A model generated the notes under the pieces. The model did not search any database. It saw nothing but the letters and a program-made list of their open reading frames with translations, and was not told where the DNA came from. From contig JBLINP010000049.1 in assembly GCA_047639415.1 (NCBI GenBank), positions 1 through 20,477 on the forward strand: DNA of 20,477 nucleotides, written 5' to 3'. Shown piece by piece: positions 14,160 through 20,477 of the stretch (the stretch's first letter is position 1; each line of letters starts with the position of its first letter). The stretch comes from OFTM34 sp047639415. Its GTDB lineage: Bacteria > Planctomycetota > UBA1135 > GCA-002686595. The position numbers and the translations under genes are program-made.

Positions 14160-15028
14160 CGATCGAGCTTGAAGACGAACGCAAGCTTGCGCGCCTTTAC
14201 GATGACTTGGCGCGCTATCAATGGTGGCGCAGGCAATTGAGACGCACCCCGGCGGGAAGCGAACTCGAGATGCACAAACGGCTCAATCCCGGATCCAATG
14301 GATCTCCAGGTGCTGGAACATCCGCACTTCACAACTGGCTTTGGGATCAACTTTCACCTGAAAGCAACCTTCGCGCTTTGGATGTGGGGTGCGGTTTTGG
14401 GGCAACTCTCTTTTCGCTCGCGGGCATTGCCACGCAGGCCGAATTGGTTGGATTGAGTTTGAGCCCCTATCAGATTCGTGTCGCCGGTGACGAAGCGCAG
14501 CGACTGGGCATTGCGGCGCAAACAAAGTTCATGACGCACAGCTTCGACGCTCCGCTCGCGATGCCCCCCGTCGATCTCGTCCTTTCGGTCGAATCGCTGT
14601 TCCACGCTCCCGAGCTTGCGAACACGATTCCGAAACTTGCACAGCACCTCGCCGAAGCTGGCCAGTTCGCCCTCGTCGAAGACATGGCGGTCGATGACTC
14701 CGTTGCGGAATGCCGGGATGGCTGCGAACTCCTGCGCCTGTGGTCGACGCGCCAGCTGTACACGAGCGAGCACTATCGAATAGCCCTGAAAGCTGCCGAT
14801 CTCGTCATCGAACAGGAGTTCGATCTCACCGATCAAGTCCCCAATCGCAACGCCGCTGATCTTGACCGAAGTGAAAGGCAGCTTCGTCGAATTCGGAAAT
14901 GGACTCCAACTGCGGGATGGCGACGCATGCTCGATGCCTTCATCGGGGGTATTCATCTCGAGCGCCTCTATCTTAAAGGCCAGATGCGTTACCGCGTTAT
15001 GATTGCGAGGTCACGCCGTGGAGAATGA
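14156..15028 (+). CDS. Class I SAM-dependent methyltransferase (second of two)
   Basis: The start is GTG 14156, which overlaps the previous TGA by 4 bases; the frame upstream to 14009 lies within the first methyltransferase and is not used. The product is 290 residues. Residues 74-82 form motif I (ALDVGCGFG), followed by VGLSLSPYQIRVAGDEAQRLG and VDLVLSVESLFHAPEL, a pattern close to cyclopropane-fatty-acid-synthase-like and sterol/tocopherol methyltransferases (Methyltransf_11/25). The N-terminal region LYDDLARYQWWRRQL resembles the helical lid of such enzymes that act on small or lipid substrates. The C-terminus has a basic segment that may contact a membrane or acidic substrate. It is distinct in sequence from its neighbour, so this is not a recent duplication. 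Confidence 0.83.
   Translation: MTIELEDERKLARLYDDLARYQWWRRQLRRTPAGSELEMHKRLNPGSNGSPGAGTSALHNWLWDQLSPESNLRALDVGCGFGATLFSLAGIATQAELVGLSLSPYQIRVAGDEAQRLGIAAQTKFMTHSFDAPLAMPPVDLVLSVESLFHAPELANTIPKLAQHLAEAGQFALVEDMAVDDSVAECRDGCELLRLWSTRQLYTSEHYRIALKAADLVIEQEFDLTDQVPNRNAADLDRSERQLRRIRKWTPTAGWRRMLDAFIGGIHLERLYLKGQMRYRVMIARSRRGE
15007..15010 (+). promoter_or_regulatory. Shine-Dalgarno GAGG choosing the GTG 15018 start
   Basis: GAGG lies 7 bases before GTG 15018, inside the end of the second methyltransferase. It favours GTG 15018 over the in-frame TTG at 15003 as the start of the membrane phosphotransferase-like gene. Confidence 0.45.
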
Positions 15029-16697
15029 AATCGAAGAGTCGGTCGAAACCGCTAAGCAACACCCAGTTCGCAACTGGCTGCTGGCACTGGTTGTGCTTCA
15101 CATACTGATCTCTTTTCGTTTTCCTTGGGACGAAGAGATCATGTACACGATGCCACTTCGACTTAGCTCAGACCTCGTGTTGCTGTACGGCATCGGCATT
15201 TTGCTTTGCTTTATTTGCCGGTCGAGCCGCATCCCAGCCGTCATCATTACAGCGGGTATTCTCGCCGCGGTGATCTTCCGGGGAGCATTGACGATGATGC
15301 CTGCCTTCTACGGCAAGCCCCTCAACATCTACAACGACACGTTGATGCTGCCTGGCCTCGTTCACCTGCTTTTGCTGCATCAAAGCACCGCAGCAAGCGT
15401 CGTCTGGGTCGTCACAGGAGTATTGTTGACGGCATTATCCATCTACGGCTTGTTCAGGCTCACCAGCTTCACCTTTGGAAACCTTCCCAAGGAAAGTCCG
15501 GGCCGAATCGGCTGGGTACCCGGTCTCGTTTTGATTTTGTTCGGAGCTGTTCTCGTCACACCTCGTGGAGTTTTTTGGCACAACAAAGTTCAGCAGTCGG
15601 TCCTGACCTTGCTTCCCAATGAACTGACAAAATCGGTTTTCGAATGGCGAGAGCATGCTTCCTATGAGAAATCGCTGCCCGAGATTTCCGAAGAGCTTAA
15701 GGACAAGTCGCATGGCTTAGACCTGCTCGGTGATTCCGACGTCTATCTACTCTTCCTCGAATCGTACGGTCGGTTGCTCTATCGCGATTCTACAGCCAAG
15801 GCACAACTTGAATTGCTCGCCGCGGACCTCGAACAAAAACTAAGTACAGCCGGGTTCTACAGCTGCAGCAGCTTTGCGACCTCTGCTGTCTATGGTGGCA
15901 ATTCATCGCTCGCTCACGCTCAATTTTTGTCCGGTACAGGTGTTCGCAGTAAGCATCACCACGCCACTTTGCTCGCCAGTGACGTCGTCGCCTTGCCCCA
16001 CCACTTCAATGCTGCGGGCTATCGCACGATCAACGCCCAACCCGCTATGACCGAAGCGTGGCCCGAAGGAAAGTTTTTTGGCTTCACGGAAGACGTCTTC
16101 TATGAAGACTTTGAATATACCGGGCACACTTACCACTGGGGATTCATGCCCGACCAGTACGCGCTGGCGCACCTGCTAGAGAATGAAATTAGAAAGAGCA
16201 CGCAACCGCTATTCCTCCAGTATGTTTCGGTGACGAGCCATGCACCATTCAGCATGATCCCGCCCTATTTTGATGATTGGTCGGTCGCACTCGAGGATCA
16301 AACATTCAACCGCTACCCCGAGAAAACCTATCCGATCGATTGGCTGCACTACGCCGGTCACCCCGACGCCGAAGCGGCTTACATTGACTCGATTCACTAC
16401 ACTTTAAAAACGATGGTGGACTTCACCACACAATTGGAACGCCCGTCGATGGTGATCATTATCGGTGACCACCAACCGCCAGGAATCGGCAAGCTTTCGG
16501 ACAACGACTACAGCTACGAGGTGCCGATCCACATACTCTCCAATCGCGTCGAGTTGCTGACGGGCTTCGGACGAACGGGTTTTCAAGAGGGCTTGATCCC
16601 CAGTGATGATCTCGCACCCTTTGATCTATCGGTCTTTGCGCCCTCCTTCGTCGCCGGCTTCAGCTCGCAGACACCACCTCCGGAATCCGATCAGTGA
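15018..16697 (+). CDS. Membrane-bound sulfatase-superfamily enzyme, LTA-synthase-like
   Basis: The product is 559 residues from GTG 15018, overlapping the previous gene by 11 bases. The N-terminal third has about five membrane spans (first around residues 18-34; another SSDLVLLYGIGILLCFI), as in LtaS, MdoB and EptA-type enzymes. The C-terminal catalytic domain shows DVYLLFLESYGR (Glu248, a likely metal ligand as in LtaS), YGGNSSLAHAQFLSG with a serine where the nucleophile is expected (Ser296 or Ser297), SVTSHAPF, and GDHQPPG (Asp484, His485). There is no Cys or Ser in a C/S-x-P-x-R formylglycine motif, so true sulfatase activity is unlikely. A transfer of phosphoglycerol, phosphoethanolamine or a similar group to a surface molecule is the better guess. 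The active site would lie outside the cytoplasmic membrane. Confidence 0.8.
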   Translation: MENEIEESVETAKQHPVRNWLLALVVLHILISFRFPWDEEIMYTMPLRLSSDLVLLYGIGILLCFICRSSRIPAVIITAGILAAVIFRGALTMMPAFYGKPLNIYNDTLMLPGLVHLLLLHQSTAASVVWVVTGVLLTALSIYGLFRLTSFTFGNLPKESPGRIGWVPGLVLILFGAVLVTPRGVFWHNKVQQSVLTLLPNELTKSVFEWREHASYEKSLPEISEELKDKSHGLDLLGDSDVYLLFLESYGRLLYRDSTAKAQLELLAADLEQKLSTAGFYSCSSFATSAVYGGNSSLAHAQFLSGTGVRSKHHHATLLASDVVALPHHFNAAGYRTINAQPAMTEAWPEGKFFGFTEDVFYEDFEYTGHTYHWGFMPDQYALAHLLENEIRKSTQPLFLQYVSVTSHAPFSMIPPYFDDWSVALEDQTFNRYPEKTYPIDWLHYAGHPDAEAAYIDSIHYTLKTMVDFTTQLERPSMVIIIGDHQPPGIGKLSDNDYSYEVPIHILSNRVELLTGFGRTGFQEGLIPSDDLAPFDLSVFAPSFVAGFSSQTPPPESDQ

Positions 16698-19420
16698 ATG
16701 GACTTCCTGCACAATCGCGAGCGCTCTTGATCGTTGTACTCGCGAGCAGCCTCGCCTGTTCCGACAACGGGTCGGTACCCGAGAGCACGCTCACCTCTAA
16801 TCCGCCCACTGTCGTTCACCTGGCGAGTAACTCATGCTCGATCGTTCGAGTATCGGATAGTCGAAAAATCGCAAGTGACGAGGGCCGCGTCGAGATGCAA
16901 TTGGAGCTTTCGACGAGCGTTCTCAATTTGCCGGTAGCGGGCCTCCTACAAAGTCCAGATCCGCAGACGCTCGTCGTTCGCGATTCGAATTCCGTTGAAT
17001 TGAAGCGTGGCGATCTAGCTCAATTCGCGACGGGCGAAGCCGAGTTCACCTTCATTCCCGCCAAACAGCGCATTCAAGCAGGCAATACCGCAAGACAAGG
17101 CGGACGGTTTCAGATCGCAAAGACTCACGCGCATGACCACGACGAGGCGCCTGATCTCGACCACTTCGTACTCACCGATTCAGCTGCTTCGCTTCGCTGT
17201 ATTTTGCCGATCTTGGTGCCTGATCAAGTGTTCGAAGTGTACGGACGCTGGCGCCCGAACAAATCGGAAGCCAACAATCCTCCAGCCAACCGGGCAGGTC
17301 AACTCAAACTCGAGACAGGTTCGTCAACGATCGCGATCGAGTTCGACGAACCGAACCAGTGGCAACGGTACAGCGCTCGCCTAGGACTCACCCCTGGATT
17401 GGGCTCGCTTGTTCTGTCAACTGGCGACGAGCAATCGCCTGCCGAGTTCGATATCGCCTGGGTCGCCTTGAGCCACGACCACGGCGACAAGGTTGTATTG
17501 AGTCGAGCCACGGAAGCCGATCTGTTCGCAAGCTTCGTTCCCGCAATCGATCCGGACGCAATTGAAGAGGCTTGGAAAACACACGATGTGTTCCAATTGC
17601 CACTCTGGAAGGAATCTGGCTCACTTGCGCCTGAAAACGAAACGTTCGAGAACGTCCTCGTTTGCTCGCAAATTAATGGCGATCGACGTCCGGGCTTTTT
17701 GCTCGCGGGCGGATCCGAGTTGGAGTTGGAGTTTGCGTTGAAGCCGGGTGACCAATTGCGATTCGCGGTGGGTCTACCGGATCTCGATTCCGACGGAACT
17801 CCCATAGCTAACGTGACCGAGACAGAAGTTCGTTTTCAAGTGTCTTGGTTGCCAGAGAAAGGCGCTGCGCAGGAACTGGACAACATAACCGTCATTCGGA
17901 TCCCTGATGTGCCGCGCGGTTGGCAAACCCGCGAGGTCAAGTTCGATGCAGCACAGCGAGGTCCCGGCAAACTTCTTTTTCGAACCACGGGCGACGAACC
18001 CGTCCCAGCAGTTTTCGCCGATCCGCGAATTGTGCATGCCGAAGCGCCAATCGATGCGCGCTTCAATTTAGTCGTCTACGTCATCGACACGTTGCGAGCC
18101 GATCACCTATCCACTTACGGCTCGCGCAACCCTACTTCGCCGCGCATCGACAAGTTGGCCGAAGAAGGCTTCCGCTTCGATCAGTTCTACGCCATCGCGC
18201 CTTGGACGCGCCCCACGACCGCCAGCATCTTGACGGGTTACTATCCCGATTGGCATGGCATGGGATGGGAACTGCCTTTGCCATTTAGTCTCGAAACCAT
18301 GGCCGAGAGCTTGGCGAAGAGCGGCTACTCCACATGGGCCGCCGTCGCGAATCCGCAGGTTGGCGGTCCCACGCTGCAATTCAGTCAGGGCTTCCATCGC
18401 TTCGTCGATCACACGGGCATCGGTGTCCCGAGCGACGGGAAGCGCGCCGCCACTTCGCGACAATTGAATTCCACCGTCTTGCCTTGGCTGGCGGCAAATG
18501 GCGACGAGCCCTTCTTCCTTTATCTGCATTCGCTCGACCCGCACACGCCCTACGCTCCACCTCCGGATGCAGAAGCTCCCTTCGGCCGCGGCTATCGCGG
18601 TCCGATGTTTGAACAAAGCTTACGGCGCAAGCAACTGCTCGCTTCCGCTGATGAAATCGGCGAGGCGGACGTGGCTTACATAGAAGACGTTTACGACAAC
18701 GAGATTCTCTATCAAGATCGCCAAATTGGTGTGCTCCTCGATGCGCTCGAGCAGCACGGTCTGATGGAGGAAACAATTTTCCTCGTGCTCTCCGATCATG
18801 GCGAAGAGTTCCGCGATCACGACGATTGGAATCACGGCTATCGCATGTGGGAGGAGTTGCTACGCGTCCCTTTGATCGTTTGGCTGCCGGAGCGCGAGCG
18901 AACTCGGCTCAACGCAACAGCACGTGTAATTCCCGAGGTCGTCAGCCAAGTCGATCTGTTGCCGGGGCTGATGGAGCTCCTCCAAATCAAAGACGACTTT
19001 CCTCGCCAAGGCCGTAGTTGGTTGCCGCTGCTAAACGGTGAACCGGCCGACTTGTTGCCCTTCCTTGCTCAGGACTTTCAAACCTGGGAAGGCGTTGAAA
19101 TTGGTAGCTTTCGTTTGGGTGATTACAAGCTGACCTGGACGCGATTTGAAGACCCCGACCGCGAAGTCTACGAACTGTATGACTTGGAACGGGACCCCGG
19201 CGAGCAAACGAATCTCTTCGAACAAGAGCCCGAGCGAGTTCAAGAGCTTCTAAGCTCGCGCGACGCAATGCTTCAATTCAACACACGTATTCGAGGCCGA
19301 TTGAGCGCCAAAGGCCTCGATCATGTGTTGCCCGCGAGTGGCGCGGAAGAACCCGCCGCGCTGACCGAAGAAGAGATTCTAAACCTCGAAGCGCTGGGCT
19401 ACACGCAGGGCCGAGAGTAA
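16694..19420 (+). CDS. Large exported sulfatase-superfamily enzyme with long N-terminal region
   Basis: The product is 908 residues from GTG 16694, overlapping the previous stop by 4 bases (GTGA). An N-terminal signal (ALLIVVLASSLACSD) suggests export, possibly as a lipoprotein, though the lipobox is weak (Leu at -2). Residues about 30-455 have no recognised domain; they look beta-rich, with two related-looking stretches (FEVYGRWRP ... WQRYSARL and LRFAVGLPD ... WQTREVKF), and may be carbohydrate-binding-like sandwiches. Residues 460-830 are the alkaline-phosphatase/sulfatase fold: VIDTLRADHLS (Asp465), PWTRPTTASILTG, LHSLDPHTPY, LSDHGEEFRDH (Asp701, His702) and NHGYRMWEELLRVPLIVW. The expected formylglycine Cys/Ser is Thr505 here, as in phosphoethanolamine transferases. 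It closes the plus-strand operon and may modify or hydrolyse a phosphoester or sulfate outside the cell. Confidence 0.83.
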   Translation: MNGLPAQSRALLIVVLASSLACSDNGSVPESTLTSNPPTVVHLASNSCSIVRVSDSRKIASDEGRVEMQLELSTSVLNLPVAGLLQSPDPQTLVVRDSNSVELKRGDLAQFATGEAEFTFIPAKQRIQAGNTARQGGRFQIAKTHAHDHDEAPDLDHFVLTDSAASLRCILPILVPDQVFEVYGRWRPNKSEANNPPANRAGQLKLETGSSTIAIEFDEPNQWQRYSARLGLTPGLGSLVLSTGDEQSPAEFDIAWVALSHDHGDKVVLSRATEADLFASFVPAIDPDAIEEAWKTHDVFQLPLWKESGSLAPENETFENVLVCSQINGDRRPGFLLAGGSELELEFALKPGDQLRFAVGLPDLDSDGTPIANVTETEVRFQVSWLPEKGAAQELDNITVIRIPDVPRGWQTREVKFDAAQRGPGKLLFRTTGDEPVPAVFADPRIVHAEAPIDARFNLVVYVIDTLRADHLSTYGSRNPTSPRIDKLAEEGFRFDQFYAIAPWTRPTTASILTGYYPDWHGMGWELPLPFSLETMAESLAKSGYSTWAAVANPQVGGPTLQFSQGFHRFVDHTGIGVPSDGKRAATSRQLNSTVLPWLAANGDEPFFLYLHSLDPHTPYAPPPDAEAPFGRGYRGPMFEQSLRRKQLLASADEIGEADVAYIEDVYDNEILYQDRQIGVLLDALEQHGLMEETIFLVLSDHGEEFRDHDDWNHGYRMWEELLRVPLIVWLPERERTRLNATARVIPEVVSQVDLLPGLMELLQIKDDFPRQGRSWLPLLNGEPADLLPFLAQDFQTWEGVEIGSFRLGDYKLTWTRFEDPDREVYELYDLERDPGEQTNLFEQEPERVQELLSSRDAMLQFNTRIRGRLSAKGLDHVLPASGAEEPAALTEEEILNLEALGYTQGRE

Positions 19421-19423
19421 GCA

Positions 19424-19446
19424 GCGCGGAGCAGCAACTACCGCGC
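19424..19446. terminator. Possible bidirectional terminator hairpin between convergent genes
   Basis: GCGCGG (19424-19429) can pair with CCGCGC (19441-19446) across an 11-base loop, in the 17-base gap between convergent genes and the end of the minus-strand gene. No T-tract follows on either side, so intrinsic termination is doubtful. Confidence 0.25.
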
Positions 19447-20477
19447 GACCTCGCAAATCCGCATGTAGGGACCGGGGCGTTCAACTTGCCAAATCGCGGT
19501 AAGCGGGAAATCCATGTCCGTGGGCAGTAAGGTTTCCCGCGCAGGCGAAGCATCGTTCGAAGGATCGATGACTTGCACGAACTGATCACCAAGAACCAAC
19601 GGCCTCGGATTCGTCGATCCATCGAGTGCGGGCCCCCCGTAAATAACTGCCGGCGGAAGGCCATCGAGCGGACGACGGTCAACGAGCAGAACGTGCGTAA
19701 TTCCGAGCAGTTCAAAGCAGGACGCTGTGCTTGTCAGCGCCAACGCGGCAGCTTGCTCACCAAATTCCTGCGCGAGGTCTGCAGCGATGACTTCTTTTAG
19801 TTGATAGCTCTCGAATCGATCGCTGAACTGGTACAGGTCTTCGAGTCGTAGGCTGTCCCGTCCGATACCGCTAAACGGAACGAGATCGGCTTCGAAGTAG
19901 CTCAATCGATGTTGTTCCCGCGAACCGAGTTCGCGCCATTTCGCCAAGCGTTCCAAGCTCGCTCGATCCATTGGAATATTTGGACCGTAGCGATCAACGG
20001 CGATGCGCGCCCCTTCAGGCAATTGCTCGATCGCTTCAAGCGCGAGCTCACGCGAATCGGGTTGACGCAGTACCCACGCCAAACGCAACGCTTGCACCGC
20101 GGGAAACAAACACAGTGGGATTAGAACGGCGATGCCCCAGCGCTTTTGCAGCAACATATCTGCGGCCATGCCCGCCGGATAGACAAGCAACACGGCGGCC
20201 GGCAACAGGTAGCGAATGTGATCGTTTTGATTGGTCGTGAAGAACGCCAGCCAAGCGAGCACAAAAATCGTTACGGCGCGCGTTTCGCGTCGGGCCAGTG
20301 CCGCGGCCAAACCGAAGAGCGAGAGGATTACAATTGCCGGGTCGTAGCCGATCATCGCCATGGTCAATCGCTTGAGCGATTCAAAGCGCAACTCAAATAC
20401 GATTCCCTGACCACCGATGGCCATGTCGACATCGCTTGCATCGGTGAAGGAAGCCGTCTCTGGCCCACCGTGCAACA
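19438..20477 (-). CDS. Membrane glycosyltransferase-like protein, C-terminal part (5' end outside the window)
   Basis: The frame is open through the right edge, so the gene continues beyond the window; about 346 C-terminal residues are seen. The first 150 contain membrane spans (DPAIVILSLFGLAAALA, AVTIFVLAWLAFFTTNQ, YLLPAAVLLVYPAGMAADML, WGIAVLIPLCLFPAVQALRL) with the NDHIRYLLPA pattern typical of GT39/ArnT/PMT-like (GT-C) glycosyltransferases, which have R-Y-x2-P near a membrane span. The remaining 200 residues are a soluble domain, probably periplasmic, starting near LALEAIEQLPEGARIAVDRY. It would use a lipid-linked sugar on the outer face of the membrane. The catalytic N-terminal loop is not in the window, so the assignment rests on the C-terminal part alone. 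It converges with the sulfatase-superfamily gene. Confidence 0.6.
   Translation of the reverse strand, partial: LHGGPETASFTDASDVDMAIGGQGIVFELRFESLKRLTMAMIGYDPAIVILSLFGLAAALARRETRAVTIFVLAWLAFFTTNQNDHIRYLLPAAVLLVYPAGMAADMLLQKRWGIAVLIPLCLFPAVQALRLAWVLRQPDSRELALEAIEQLPEGARIAVDRYGPNIPMDRASLERLAKWRELGSREQHRLSYFEADLVPFSGIGRDSLRLEDLYQFSDRFESYQLKEVIAADLAQEFGEQAAALALTSTASCFELLGITHVLLVDRRPLDGLPPAVIYGGPALDGSTNPRPLVLGDQFVQVIDPSNDASPARETLLPTDMDFPLTAIWQVERPGPYMRICEVAR

Noticed and set aside
14354..14956. Minus-strand ORF of 200 residues
   Set aside because: It is antisense to the second methyltransferase, which has intact SAM motifs; read as a shadow frame.

Overview
The window looks like a chromosomal segment from a planctomycete-like bacterium (Planctomycetota). 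The reasons are indirect: secreted proteins of planctomycete type at the left end, a squalene-cyclase-fold repeat protein, remains of an ECF sigma factor and of a carboxypeptidase-regulatory-like protein, many GTG starts, few Shine-Dalgarno sequences, and several sulfatase-superfamily proteins. I see no rRNA, tRNA, CRISPR array or intact transposase.

Layout. (1) 1-1949, plus strand: the end of an upstream gene, a secreted low-complexity protein and a secreted prenyltransferase/squalene-cyclase-fold repeat protein, closely spaced. (2) 1963-3348: a decayed patch. A fragment of a carboxypeptidase-regulatory-like protein and a truncated ECF sigma factor, both on the minus strand, are separated by a 205-bp nested palindrome (2602-2806). 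The end motif of this palindrome recurs as a compact hairpin at 3279-3313. (3) 3349-6804, plus strand: a homodimeric-type pyruvate dehydrogenase E1 (AceE family) followed immediately by a Nudix hydrolase of ADP-ribose pyrophosphatase type. (4) 6745-11754, minus strand: a four-gene operon of a RibD-type reductase, an MDR-family dehydrogenase, a divergent 6-pyruvoyl-tetrahydropterin-synthase-like protein, and an 843-residue fusion of a GT4 glycosyltransferase, GTP cyclohydrolase II and a HAD phosphatase. (5) 11981-19420, plus strand: a divergently transcribed operon of a CDP-alcohol phosphatidyltransferase, an isoprenylcysteine/phospholipid-methyltransferase-like membrane protein, two SAM methyltransferases, a membrane-bound LTA-synthase-like sulfatase-superfamily enzyme and a large probably exported sulfatase-superfamily enzyme. 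The last three junctions overlap. (6) 19438-20477, minus strand: the C-terminal part of a multi-membrane-span glycosyltransferase-like protein cut by the window edge.

The most interesting part is regions 4 and 5, two divergent operons around a 226-bp shared intergenic region. GTP cyclohydrolase II, a RibD-type reductase and a phosphatase would give a ribityl- or ribosyl-diaminopyrimidine from GTP. The rest of riboflavin synthesis (RibB, RibE, RibH, the RibD deaminase domain) is absent here. In its place are a pterin-synthase-like protein lacking canonical metal and catalytic residues, a dehydrogenase, a glycosyltransferase fused to the first enzyme, and, across the divergent promoter, lipid-headgroup, methylation and phosphotransferase-like enzymes. 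My inference is a dedicated pathway for a pyrimidine- or pterin-derived, glycosylated and possibly lipid-anchored product, not vitamin B2. The product is unknown to me.
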